A stretch of DNA of 64,000 nucleotides, from contig NZ_JAPTGG010000017.1 in NCBI RefSeq assembly GCF_026891035.1, forward strand, positions 8,312-72,311, in the 5' to 3' direction. The notes below the pieces were generated by a model. The model was not told the DNA's origin, made no database searches, and saw only the letters and a list, made by a program, of their open reading frames with translations. Source of the DNA: Dasania phycosphaerae (lineage in GTDB: Bacteria > Pseudomonadota > Gammaproteobacteria > Pseudomonadales > Dasaniaceae). Below, in pieces: positions 26,779 through 35,775 of this stretch; the stretch's first letter is position 1, and each line of letters opens with the position of its first letter. Both the position numbers and the translations under genes were made by a program.

Positions 26779-27614
26779 GGGTTTAGCGCTGCTTCCACTT
26801 TTGGCTGATCGTATTGGCTTAACCGGTTAATTCTAATCATTTGCCGCAGCTCTTTAATATACTCCTCACCCCTAGTGGAATAACTGAGCAAACCTTCAGC
26901 TAAAACAGAACCTGATAAGGGCGCATTTTTAGCGCGTAAATCCGCACGTATCTCTCGCAGCTCTATATAAGCGCTGTAGGCATTGAGGTTATGCATATAG
27001 CTCACCACGGAGTCCATAGGGCTGGCAAAACTAGCCACCTCGTAGGTTTCACCCTCAGGCCTGCCTGTGGGCACTATGCCGCAGCCTACCGAAAAGCACC
27101 ATTGCCCGTATAAGTTATTACCCTGTAGCGCAAAACGCGAGGTGCCCCAGGCTGATTCATTGGCTGATTGCGCCAGCGCCAAAGAAGGCGGTATTTTATC
27201 CACTCGTATTAATAGCTGCTCTATTATTTTTAGCGGCTGATAACCCTTACTCTCGACATTGTATTTTTTTGCCCACTTTAGTAACCATTTTTTGTCGCTG
27301 GCGACTAATTTATTGCCCTGCTGTAAGCTCGCTTGCAGCTCTAAAATACGTGCCCGGCGCCGCATTATCCTATCGTTTTCCAGTTCTATCATAGGCAGCA
27401 TAAACGCAAAAAAAGCCGCCTTTTTTTTCCGTACTGACTTGTACTGCTTAAAATCAGGCAAGGTATTGACTAAAGCGGCGGCGCGCTCATCTAATTGATC
27501 AGTGGCATCAAAGGGTTCAGGCTCAGGATAATAAATATATAAAACCACCATCAAAGCCACAAACAGTAGCAGCAAGGGCAACATCACTTTTTGCATCACA
27601 TAACGAACTAACAT
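26775..27614 (-). CDS. Bax-like glucosaminidase, membrane-anchored
   Basis: 279 aa. One N-terminal TM anchor (VMLPLLLLFVALMVVLYIYY), then a periplasmic helical region and a glucosaminidase domain with the catalytic glutamate in ANESAWGTSRFA followed by GNNLYGQWCF. Proteins of the Bax family cleave the glycan strands of peptidoglycan between N-acetylglucosamine and N-acetylmuramic acid. Two cysteines in QWCFSVGCG may pair in the periplasm. Convergent with the deacetylase, with the stop codons overlapping by 4 nt. Confidence 0.87.
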   Translation of the reverse strand: MLVRYVMQKVMLPLLLLFVALMVVLYIYYPEPEPFDATDQLDERAAALVNTLPDFKQYKSVRKKKAAFFAFMLPMIELENDRIMRRRARILELQASLQQGNKLVASDKKWLLKWAKKYNVESKGYQPLKIIEQLLIRVDKIPPSLALAQSANESAWGTSRFALQGNNLYGQWCFSVGCGIVPTGRPEGETYEVASFASPMDSVVSYMHNLNAYSAYIELREIRADLRAKNAPLSGSVLAEGLLSYSTRGEEYIKELRQMIRINRLSQYDQPKVEAALNP

Positions 27615-27713
27615 AAACCAACCTTTAGCGGTGTATCACTATTAAGCTTTTGCGCGAGGGCCGGATGCTACTGAAATAGCCGCTGCATCGCAATCTTGAC
27701 TTTGCGGTGAAAA

Positions 27714-28382
27714 TTACTGGGCTAACTGCTCTAATAACAGTTCACGTTGACGCCAGTCGGGGAAAATACTGGCCAAATATTGGTAAAAACGGCGGCTGTG
27801 GTTCATCTCCAGCATATGACAAAGCTCGTGTACCACCACATAGTCTATGCAAGCCTGCGGGTATTTCATTAGCTCTACATTAAGAGTAATTACCCCCGCA
27901 CTGGAGCAGCTGCCCCAGCGACGTTTCATCACCCTTAGCTTTAATTGCGGCATGGCCTTGTTGATAGGTAACTGAGGAAAATAAAACTGCAAGCGCTGTA
28001 AAAAATATACTTTGCCCTGCGCCCTATACCACTCGGTTAAACAGTTTTTAATATGAGCTTGATCCTGCGGCAGCGTGGCCGCCACCTTAAAGTGACCGTC
28101 TTGCAGGCTCACACAGTTGCGGGCTGCCGCTTTAATTTGCAAAGGGTAGCGCTCACCTAAATAAGGTTGCAGCTCGCCGTGAGTAAAACCAGGTTTGTTC
28201 GCCAAAGCTTGACGACGCTGTTGCTGCTGTTTCAGTACCCAGTCGCGGCGTTCGCTAACAAAGCGCTCTATCTCGCGTTTGGCCAACCATTTGGGCACGC
28301 GCACTTCTACACTGGCGTCTTCCAACACATGCAGAGCCATGGTTTTACGCGCCTGCCGTTTTACGCTGAATTCAAAAGACAC
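27714..28382 (-). CDS. YgjP-like M48-family metallopeptidase (DUF45)
   Basis: 222 aa. The zinc site HELCHMLEMNHSRRFY is near the C-terminus, preceded by MKRRWGSCSSAGVITLNVELM, the standard layout of the DUF45/YgjP family, which is related to SprT and WSS1. Family members are cytoplasmic putative proteases of uncertain substrate. It starts at GTG 28380-28382, 2 nt after the recQ stop, with GAGGC about 9 nt upstream, so it is co-transcribed with recQ. A DNA-repair role would fit the partnership but is only inferred. Confidence 0.88.
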   Translation of the reverse strand: MSFEFSVKRQARKTMALHVLEDASVEVRVPKWLAKREIERFVSERRDWVLKQQQQRRQALANKPGFTHGELQPYLGERYPLQIKAAARNCVSLQDGHFKVAATLPQDQAHIKNCLTEWYRAQGKVYFLQRLQFYFPQLPINKAMPQLKLRVMKRRWGSCSSAGVITLNVELMKYPQACIDYVVVHELCHMLEMNHSRRFYQYLASIFPDWRQRELLLEQLAQ

Positions 28383-28384
28383 GC

Positions 28385-30202
28385 TTACAGAGCCTCAGCA
28401 TAATCATTAATCACCGACACAAACTCGGCCCCGTATTTTTCCAGTTTATTCTCACCTACGCCGTGTATGGCCAACATTTCAGGCAGCGACATGGGCATGA
28501 CTTCAATCATCTCGCGCAGGGTTTTATTGCCAAACACCACATAGGGCGGCACATTGTTTTCATCGGCTATACGCTTGCGACAATCCCGCAAGGCGTTCCA
28601 CAAAGCTTCATGCTCTATAGGCACTTCTGTTTTACTGGGCTGACGTTTGCTGCTACTGATTTTTAATTCTTCTTTACGTAATTGCAGAGCCTGTTCGCCT
28701 TTTAAAATCGGACGGCACTGCTCGGTTAATTGCAGCGCGCTATAACCCTCTACATCTACCCGCAATAAGCCCCGCACGACTAATTGGCGTATGACCGAGC
28801 GCCACTGCGGCTCGGAAATATCCTTACCTATGCCAAAAGTGCTGAGTTGCTGGTGGCCATGCTGCAAAACTTTGTCGCTTTCCTTGCCCTGCAACACATC
28901 CAAAATATGGCCTACCCCAAAGCGTTGGCCGGTGCGATAAATGGCTGATAGCACCTTTTGTGCCGCCACACTGGCATCCCAGGTTTCGGGAGGGATCTGG
29001 CAGTTATCACAGTTGCCACAATGTTCTGAAGCTTCATCATTAAAATAATTCAACAACACTTTGCGACGACAGCTGGTGACCTCACACAGCCCTAACATGG
29101 CATCCAGCTTATGGCGCTCTACCCGTTTAAACTGCTCGGCCCCTTCCGATTGTGCCAGCATTTGCTGCAGGCGCACTACGTCTTGCAAGCCGTAAACCAT
29201 CCAGGCTTCAGAATCACCACCATCGCGACCCGCCCTACCGGTTTCTTGATAGTAGGCCTCTATGCTTTTGGGTAAATCCAAGTGGGCAACAAAGCGTACA
29301 TCGGGTTTATCTATACCCATACCAAAGGCAATAGTGGCGACGATGATCACGCCCTCTTCCCGTAAAAAACGATTTTGATGGCTTTCACGCAGCTGTGCCG
29401 GTAAGCCTGCATGGTAGGGCAACGCATTATAGCCCTGCTTAGTCAGCCACTCGGCGGTGTCCTCCACTTTGCGACGCGACAGGCAATAAACAATGCCCGC
29501 CTCGCCTTGGCGATTTTTTAAAAAGGCCAGCAATTGTTTACGTGCATTGCTTTTAACTGCAATGGCATAGCGTATGTTGGGGCGGTCGAAACCACCGACA
29601 AACTGCTGGGCTTGCTGCAGCGACAGCCTGTGAATAATTTCTTGCCGGGTGCGCACATCGGCAGTGGCGGTTAAAGCTACCCGCGGCACCTGCGGAAAAT
29701 AATCGTGCAATAAGCTTAGGGATAAATAGTCAGAGCGGAAATCATGGCCCCACTGCGAAACACAGTGAGCCTCGTCTATAGCAAATAATGCCAGCTGGCA
29801 TTGCGACAGTAATTGCAGAGTGCGCTCTTGTATCAAACGCTCAGGGGCGATGTAGAGTAAATCCAGTTGCTGATCGCGCAGCTGTTGCTCTACATGATTT
29901 TGCTCGGCAATAGAGAGCGTAGAGTTTAAATAGGCCGCCGAAACACCCAGCTGGCGCATAGCATTAACCTGATCTTGCATCAGGGCAATCAAGGGCGAAA
30001 TCACTATGCCCACTCCCGGCCGCAAGATGGAAGGCAGTTGATAACAGAGTGATTTCCCCGCCCCAGTAGGCATTAACACCAAGGCATCGCCGCCAGCCAC
30101 TAAGGTGTTTATTACCGCCTCTTGATCGCCACGAAAACTATCGTAGCCATAGAGTTGCTGTAGTAGTGCTTGCGGGGTTTGGGTGTGGGGCGTTGTTATC
30201 AT
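28385..30202 (-). CDS. recQ: RecQ DNA helicase
   Basis: 605 aa 3'-5' helicase. Walker A LMPTGAGKSLCYQ, the DEAH box with the RecQ loop FAIDEAHCVSQWGHDFR, motif VI QETGRAGRDG, the zinc-binding cysteines (CR...CGNCDNC), the winged helix, and the C-terminal HRDC domain (ALRDCRKRIADENNVPPYVVF) are all present. I chose ATG 30200-30202 over a GTG five codons upstream. Divergent from bioA across 91 nt. Confidence 0.96.
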   Translation of the reverse strand: MITTPHTQTPQALLQQLYGYDSFRGDQEAVINTLVAGGDALVLMPTGAGKSLCYQLPSILRPGVGIVISPLIALMQDQVNAMRQLGVSAAYLNSTLSIAEQNHVEQQLRDQQLDLLYIAPERLIQERTLQLLSQCQLALFAIDEAHCVSQWGHDFRSDYLSLSLLHDYFPQVPRVALTATADVRTRQEIIHRLSLQQAQQFVGGFDRPNIRYAIAVKSNARKQLLAFLKNRQGEAGIVYCLSRRKVEDTAEWLTKQGYNALPYHAGLPAQLRESHQNRFLREEGVIIVATIAFGMGIDKPDVRFVAHLDLPKSIEAYYQETGRAGRDGGDSEAWMVYGLQDVVRLQQMLAQSEGAEQFKRVERHKLDAMLGLCEVTSCRRKVLLNYFNDEASEHCGNCDNCQIPPETWDASVAAQKVLSAIYRTGQRFGVGHILDVLQGKESDKVLQHGHQQLSTFGIGKDISEPQWRSVIRQLVVRGLLRVDVEGYSALQLTEQCRPILKGEQALQLRKEELKISSSKRQPSKTEVPIEHEALWNALRDCRKRIADENNVPPYVVFGNKTLREMIEVMPMSLPEMLAIHGVGENKLEKYGAEFVSVINDYAEAL

Positions 30203-30293
30203 GGCGCAATTATACACAGCTCATGGGTTTTCGTTGTGGTTAGTGTTGGCTTTTCATTACAATAGGCTTTTTGCCAGCAATACAGGCCAGCTT

Positions 30294-31589
30294 ATGTCCA
30301 ACTCCGCCCTTAGCACCGAACAAATTTTAGCCATAGACAAAGCCCATATCTGGCACCCCTATGCCTCCATGACCGATGCACCGCCCAGTTACCCTGTGGT
30401 GTCGGCCAAAGGTGTGCGCCTAAAGCTGGCTGACGGCCGCGAGTTAATAGACGGCATGTCATCTTGGTGGGCCGCCATACACGGTTACAACCATCCGGTG
30501 CTAAACCAAGCCGCCAAGACTCAACTGGATGATATGTCCCATGTCATGTTTGGCGGTATTACCCACCCCCCCGCCGCCAAATTGGCCAAACTGCTAGTGG
30601 ATATTACTCCTGCGCCGCTGTCTAAAGTGTTTATTAGTGACTCAGGTTCTGTGGCGGTAGAAGTCGCTATTAAGATGGCTTTGCAATATTGGTACTCCAT
30701 AGGCCGCAAAGAGAAAAATCAATTATTAACCGTGCGCAATGGCTACCACGGCGACACCTTTGGCGCCATGGCGGTATGTGACCCCACCACGGGTATGCAT
30801 CATATTTTTCAAGATGTATTGCCTCAGCACCATTTTGTCGCCCAGCCTCAATGCCGCTTTGATGAAAGCTTTGAAGAGCAACATATAGCCGACATGAAAG
30901 CCGCGCTAGAGCAGCATCATCAACAACTGGCAGCGGTGATTATAGAGCCCATAGTGCAAGGCGCCGGCGGTATGCATTTTTACTCCCCCGCTTACCTAAC
31001 ACGGCTGCGCCAGCTGTGCGATGAATACGATGTGCTGTTAATACTGGATGAAATTGCCACCGGCTTTGGCCGCACCGGTAAATTATTTGCCTGCGAGCAC
31101 GCCAATATCAGCCCCGATATTATGTGCCTAGGCAAAGCCATTACCGGTGGCTATTTGAGTCTAGCGGCCACCCTATGCACCGAAAAAATCAGCACGGGTA
31201 TTAGCCAGGGCGAAGCCGGCTGCTTTATGCACGGCCCTACCTTTATGGGCAACCCGCTGGCCACGGCAGTAGCCTGCGCCAGCATAGAGCTACTACTATC
31301 TCAGCCTTGGCAACGGGTAGTCGCTAATATAGAGCAGCAATTGCAACAGGGCTTAAAACCCGCGCAAGATTTAGCGCAGGTCGCGGAAGTACGCGTACTG
31401 GGAGCGATAGGGGTAATAGAAATGAAAGAGGCCGTGAATATGGCCACTATACAAAAACAATTGGTAGACGAGGGGGTATGGATTAGACCCTTTGGCAAAC
31501 TGGTTTATACCATGCCGCCCTTTATTATTAGCGATGAAGACCTGGCAACGCTATGCGCTAAAATTGTCAAAGTCCTCAGCCTGCAATAA
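30294..31589 (+). CDS. bioA: Adenosylmethionine-8-amino-7-oxononanoate aminotransferase
   Basis: 431 aa class-III PLP aminotransferase, third-last step of biotin synthesis (KAPA to DAPA with S-adenosylmethionine as amino donor). The BioA start HIWHPYASMTD, the GMSSWWAAIHGYNHP loop, the PLP region LILDEIATGFGRTG, the lysine in CLGKAITGGYLSLAATL and the C-terminal WIRPFGKLVYTMPP are all present. I chose ATG 30294. The frame also runs 37 codons upstream into the divergent recQ start, which is not plausible. The other bio genes are not in the window and no clear BirA operator is seen upstream. Confidence 0.96.
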   Translation: MSNSALSTEQILAIDKAHIWHPYASMTDAPPSYPVVSAKGVRLKLADGRELIDGMSSWWAAIHGYNHPVLNQAAKTQLDDMSHVMFGGITHPPAAKLAKLLVDITPAPLSKVFISDSGSVAVEVAIKMALQYWYSIGRKEKNQLLTVRNGYHGDTFGAMAVCDPTTGMHHIFQDVLPQHHFVAQPQCRFDESFEEQHIADMKAALEQHHQQLAAVIIEPIVQGAGGMHFYSPAYLTRLRQLCDEYDVLLILDEIATGFGRTGKLFACEHANISPDIMCLGKAITGGYLSLAATLCTEKISTGISQGEAGCFMHGPTFMGNPLATAVACASIELLLSQPWQRVVANIEQQLQQGLKPAQDLAQVAEVRVLGAIGVIEMKEAVNMATIQKQLVDEGVWIRPFGKLVYTMPPFIISDEDLATLCAKIVKVLSLQ

Positions 31590-31613
31590 GGCTGCTTTTA
31601 GCAGGTCTTATAG

Positions 31614-31652
31614 CCATAAAAAAACCGAGGTATTAACTCGGTTTTTTTATGG
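31614..31652. terminator. Bidirectional intrinsic terminator between bioA and csrA
   Basis: A perfect 16-bp stem (31614-31629 and 31637-31652) with a 7-nt loop. The arms contain seven A and seven T, so both strands read a GC stem followed by a T-run. It lies between the convergent bioA and csrA stops and should serve both. Confidence 0.93.
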
Positions 31653-31653
31653 T

Positions 31654-31845
31654 TTAAGCTTCTTTTTGGTTACCAATTTCAGCTTGACCGTGTATGCGCT
31701 CATATATTTCTTCGCGGTGGACTTCAACATCGCGTGGGGCATCTATACCTATACGAATTTGATTGCCCTTGCTGGCTAATACAGTCACTGTGACATCATC
31801 ACCGATTTTCAGTGACTCACCGACTCTTCTAGTTAAAATCAACAT
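31654..31845 (-). CDS. csrA: CsrA/RsmA carbon storage regulator
   Basis: 63 aa RNA-binding translational regulator that binds GGA motifs near ribosome sites. The start MLILTRRVGESLKIGDDV and the conserved RIGIDAPRDVEVHREEIYERI are unmistakable. AGGAG lies 8 nt before the ATG at 31843-31845. The frame continues upstream, but CsrA always starts here. In many gammaproteobacteria csrA lies near alaS and lysC. Here it stands alone between bioA and a TonB receptor. Confidence 0.98.
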   Translation of the reverse strand: MLILTRRVGESLKIGDDVTVTVLASKGNQIRIGIDAPRDVEVHREEIYERIHGQAEIGNQKEA

Positions 31846-32060
31846 AGTTACAACTCCTAAAGGTAATATCCCTGGTAGTTCCATCAACTAACTATGCGCT
31901 ATCGTATAGCATCAAAGGTGCTACATCAATGACGACTTATACCTATACACCTAATTAAAGTTCCTGATGCTCAATAATTCAAGGAGGCTGCCGATATCTG
32001 GTCTACACTTATTCCCGAATAAGCCCCCACATAACTTAATTTAGATAATTTGGAATAACA

Positions 32061-34358
32061 TTGAATAAGAATTATACGAAAACAATAGGCTTACTAGGTT
32101 TTGGTAGTTTGTTCATATTAGCCAATCCTAGCTTAGCGAATAGCCCCACACCCTCCCATCCACAGGCCTTAGAAGAAGTGTTAGTCACGGCCTTAAGGCG
32201 CGAGCAAGCACTATCCAAAGTGCCCTTGGCGGTTAACGTGCTGAGCGCAGACTTAATCCAACGCTCCAGCCTGCAAACCCTTAGCGAAATCTCGGCGCTG
32301 GTACCCAACCTGCAGGTGGCACAACCCAATGGCGAAGTACTACCGCTGTTCTCCATACGCGGCATTAGCATGGCGGATTACAGCACTAACCAATCCAGCC
32401 CCGTGGGTATCTATCAAGACGGGGTTTATCTCAGCAGCAATTTCATGCACGGCCTAGCCATGTTTGACTTGCAACGGGTGGAAGTCTTAAAAGGGCCACA
32501 GGGGACCTTATACGGCCGCAATACCACGGCTGGGGCCATCAACCTACTGAGCAATAGCCCAGACTTTACTGCCGATGGCTACGCCTCATTAAGCCTAGGT
32601 AATTACAATGCCCACGAATTTAACGGTGCCTATGAGACGCCCTTGATAGAGAATAAGCTGGCCGCACGCTTAGCCACCAATATTGCTCGCACCGATGGCT
32701 ATAGCGAAAATCATACCCCAGGCCTAGATGACCTCAACCAAGTTGACCGTCAATCTTATAGATTAAGCCTGCGCTATCAGGCCAACGACAACGTAGAAGC
32801 CATACTCAAACTTAACAGCAGCCGCAGCGACACCAACGCCCCCGCGGTAATACCTGAAGCCACCATAGCCACGGCAGCAGGCAATATAGATGTACTCAGT
32901 GCCACCCTAGGGCTGTTTAGCCAACCTTTTTATGTACGCCCCAGTGGCTTTGACGGCCACGATGCCAATAATGGCAAAAATGGCAAAATGGCTATAGCGG
33001 TAGACGGTGCCAGCTTGGCACTTAACTGGCAGCTGGACAGCGTTAACCTAAACTCCACCACCGCTTACTACGATAGCAGCTATGATTTGCGCGCCGATAG
33101 CGATGGCACCCCCCAACAGTTACTGGAGCTGGACTACCTCACCGACAGCCGCCAGTTCAGCCAGGAATTTAGCATTAGCAGCCTAGAGACCGCACCGCTA
33201 GGCTATATTGCCGGGGTTTACTACCACCAAGACAGCGTAGACACCCACGTCACCTTTGATTACTTCCACAGTCTGGAGGCTGTATTACCCGGCTACGCCC
33301 CTCCCAACACTGGCTTTACCCAAGAGCAGCGCTACGAGCAAGACAGGCACTCACTAGCCATCTACGGCCAGCTAGACTACCAGCTTAGCGATGCGCTCAC
33401 CCTCACCGCTGGCCTGCGCTATACCCGCGACCGCAATAAGCAATACAACGTTAACACTTCCATTGGCAATTACGCTGGAGTCCCCTTGGAGGGTTTAATC
33501 CCCCTAACATTCCCCTATGAGCCCAATGCGGCATACCCCAGCCAACGCATTAATGATGAAGAGTGGACCGGCACCAGCAAGCTGGCCTACCAGCTCAGCG
33601 ATGAGCACATGCTCTACGGCTCTTACAGCCGCGGTTATCGCGGTAGCGCTTTTAACGGCGCCGCGGTGAATGACGCCAGCGAGTTGGCCCCGGTAGACCC
33701 GGAGTATGTCAACGCCTATGAAATTGGTGCCAAGGGGCAATGGTTAAACGGCCAGCTGCAATACCGCTCGGCACTGTTTTACTACGACTATCGCGGCCTG
33801 CAATTTATTAATATAGTCGGCACCCGCCAGTTGCTGGAAAGTGCCGACAGAGCCAGCGTTAAAGGCTTGGATTTAGAGCTAAACGCCCAAATCACCGAAC
33901 AACTCAGCCTGCAAGCGGGGCTGGGCTTGATAGACTCGGAATTTAAAAAAGGCATCAATCTAGATGCGGGTGGCCAAAGTTGGGATCTATCGGGTAATGC
34001 GTTAGCCAATGCCCCCGATATCAATGCCAATCTCTCTGCCAATTACCAGTGGCCAATTAAACAAGGGCAATTGGACTTTTACCTCAATTATCAATTTATT
34101 GATGACCAATGGTTTACCGCCTTTAACGACAGCGCGGGCTACGACAGTATAGGCCAAAGCAACTACAGCCTGGTCGACGGCCGTATTAGCTTTACGCCCA
34201 GCAGCAACAGCAATATCAAGCTTGCCCTATGGGGTAAAAACCTAACGGATCAAGAGTACAAGGTCTACGCCATTAACCTCAGTGAAGCCTTTGGTTATAA
34301 CTACACCATTAGGGGCGCACCACGCACCTACGGTATAGAGTTAAGCTATAACTTTTAA
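32061..34358 (+). CDS. TonB-dependent outer-membrane receptor
   Basis: 765 aa. A signal peptide (about 1-26, ending ANPSLA) and a TonB box-like EEVLVTA are followed by the plug domain (RRSSLQT-like region, PLFSIRGISM, VEVLKGPQGTLYGRNTTAGAIN) and a 22-strand beta barrel ending in IELSYNF with the terminal aromatic. It is of the type often seen in marine Cellvibrionales/Sphingomonadales-like receptor expansions, with an unknown ligand. It starts at TTG 32061, as no ATG occurs nearby, with GGA about 9 nt upstream. It stands alone, with no Fur-like box seen in the 170 nt before it. Confidence 0.9.
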   Translation: MNKNYTKTIGLLGFGSLFILANPSLANSPTPSHPQALEEVLVTALRREQALSKVPLAVNVLSADLIQRSSLQTLSEISALVPNLQVAQPNGEVLPLFSIRGISMADYSTNQSSPVGIYQDGVYLSSNFMHGLAMFDLQRVEVLKGPQGTLYGRNTTAGAINLLSNSPDFTADGYASLSLGNYNAHEFNGAYETPLIENKLAARLATNIARTDGYSENHTPGLDDLNQVDRQSYRLSLRYQANDNVEAILKLNSSRSDTNAPAVIPEATIATAAGNIDVLSATLGLFSQPFYVRPSGFDGHDANNGKNGKMAIAVDGASLALNWQLDSVNLNSTTAYYDSSYDLRADSDGTPQQLLELDYLTDSRQFSQEFSISSLETAPLGYIAGVYYHQDSVDTHVTFDYFHSLEAVLPGYAPPNTGFTQEQRYEQDRHSLAIYGQLDYQLSDALTLTAGLRYTRDRNKQYNVNTSIGNYAGVPLEGLIPLTFPYEPNAAYPSQRINDEEWTGTSKLAYQLSDEHMLYGSYSRGYRGSAFNGAAVNDASELAPVDPEYVNAYEIGAKGQWLNGQLQYRSALFYYDYRGLQFINIVGTRQLLESADRASVKGLDLELNAQITEQLSLQAGLGLIDSEFKKGINLDAGGQSWDLSGNALANAPDINANLSANYQWPIKQGQLDFYLNYQFIDDQWFTAFNDSAGYDSIGQSNYSLVDGRISFTPSSNSNIKLALWGKNLTDQEYKVYAINLSEAFGYNYTIRGAPRTYGIELSYNF

Positions 34359-34497
34359 GATTAGCTCAACTAAACACTCGCTACAGGGAAGTAGCTCCCG
34401 CTCTCTTCTCTCCCAGTTTTCTTCTCACCCACCAGCCATTATTTCAAGCCTAGCGCGCAAGCTATTTGATTTTATTATCAAGTTTTTTGGCAGCCAT

Positions 34498-34534
34498 AAA
34501 AAAAGCGCTAGCCATAACAACTAACGCTTTTTTT
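34498..34534. terminator. Bidirectional intrinsic terminator
   Basis: Arms 34498-34511 and 34521-34534 pair over 14 positions with one mismatch, GC in the middle and seven A / seven T outside. It lies between the TonB receptor (plus) and the small acidic protein (minus) and can serve both. Confidence 0.88.
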
Positions 34535-34567
34535 AGTCTGGCTTGTTTAGCCAAAAAGCAAGACTAA

Positions 34568-34777
34568 TTACTCAGCTGCTTCTTCGCCAGCTTCTTCAGC
34601 AGGCGCTTCTTCTACAGGAGCAGGCGCAGCTTCAGTTAGCTTGATTAAGCCTTCAGCTAAAAGAATTTTTACTTTCTCTTCACCGTTGATCGCTTTTTTA
34701 TCGGCACCGATTACTGCATAACGCTCGTCGTTACGCTGCTTAATGGTGTACTCAGACGTCTTCTTTACTGTTTTCAT
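34568..34777 (-). CDS. Small conserved acidic protein of unknown function
   Basis: 69 aa. The first ~50 residues form a compact domain (KKTSEYTIKQRNDERYAVI, then AINGEEKVKILLAEGLIK). The last ~20 are an Ala/Pro/Glu tail rich in EE and AP pairs. AAAGGA lies 8 nt before the ATG and an intrinsic terminator follows the stop, so this is a real gene. It begins 56 nt after the secF stop and may be read through from it. I recall similar short proteins in pseudomonads but cannot name a family or function. Confidence 0.75.
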   Translation of the reverse strand: MKTVKKTSEYTIKQRNDERYAVIGADKKAINGEEKVKILLAEGLIKLTEAAPAPVEEAPAEEAGEEAAE

Positions 34778-34833
34778 GGTTCATCCTTTCTACAGTGGTT
34801 AAGGTCAGGCACTATGCCCAGCCAGTTTAAAAA

Positions 34834-35754
34834 TTAAGGGAGCTCATCAACCTCACCGCCTTCTTTTTGAGGTGGGATTAAATCTTCTTTAGTAAGATCC
34901 ATAGCAAGCAGCACATTGGCAGCCACATAAATCGATGAATAGGTACCAACAAACACACCAATTAGCAAAGCCATAGCAAAACCGTGTATTAACTCACCGC
35001 CAAAAACAAACAAGGCAATTAATACCAACAAGGTGGTTAAGGAGGTCACCAAGGTTCTTGCCAAGGTTTCGGTTAAAGATATGTTAATAATTTCTATAGG
35101 GCTGGCTTTACGCACCTTGCGAAAATTTTCACGGATGCGGTCAGACACCACGATAGTATCGTTAAGCGAGTAACCAATCACCGCTAATACCGCCGCCAAT
35201 ACCGTCAAATCGAAATCGACTTGTAAGATAGAAAATATACCCAAAGTAATAATCACATCGTGTATTAACGCGGATACCGCACCTACCGAAAATTTAAACT
35301 GAAAGCGCAACGCCACATAAAGCATCACCAAACCCAAAGCCATTAACATAGCTAGGCCGCCCTGCTCTTTTAGTTCATCACCGACTTGCGGGCCGACAAA
35401 CTCGACACGACGCAGCTCTATCTCACTGCTGACATCTTGGCTTAGCGTCTGGATGATTTCATTACCTAGCTGATCACTATGGCCATGAGGCAAGCGCACC
35501 AACACATCGGTATCGGAGCCAAAGTTAACCACCACAGCACCTTTATAACCGGCATTTTCTAAGGTTTTGCGCACATTTTGCAAAGGCTCAGCGACGCTGT
35601 AGTTTACCTCTACCAAAGTACCGCCAGTAAAATCTAAACCAAAGTTTAAGCCCTTGATTGCCAGCGAGCCTATAGACAGCAGCAGTAATATTAGAGAAAT
35701 ACCGGCAGCAATTTTTCGCTGCCCCATAAAATTAATTATTTTTTGTTCTGACAT
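34834..35754 (-). CDS. secF: SecF protein translocase subunit
   Basis: 306 aa inner-membrane protein that, with SecD, uses the proton gradient to help pull exported proteins through SecYEG. One TM segment, the FGLDFTGGTLVEV motif, a periplasmic domain, then five TM segments with the conserved DVIITLGIF and GYSLNDTIVVSDRIREN. It starts 21 nt after the secD stop. Confidence 0.97.
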   Translation of the reverse strand: MSEQKIINFMGQRKIAAGISLILLLLSIGSLAIKGLNFGLDFTGGTLVEVNYSVAEPLQNVRKTLENAGYKGAVVVNFGSDTDVLVRLPHGHSDQLGNEIIQTLSQDVSSEIELRRVEFVGPQVGDELKEQGGLAMLMALGLVMLYVALRFQFKFSVGAVSALIHDVIITLGIFSILQVDFDLTVLAAVLAVIGYSLNDTIVVSDRIRENFRKVRKASPIEIINISLTETLARTLVTSLTTLLVLIALFVFGGELIHGFAMALLIGVFVGTYSSIYVAANVLLAMDLTKEDLIPPQKEGGEVDELP

Positions 35755-35775
35755 AATATAACCGTTATTTCCGTG

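Noticed and set aside
30203..30293. BirA operator before bioA
   Set aside because: No palindrome like the known TTGTAAACC-N15-GGTTTACAA operator could be found.
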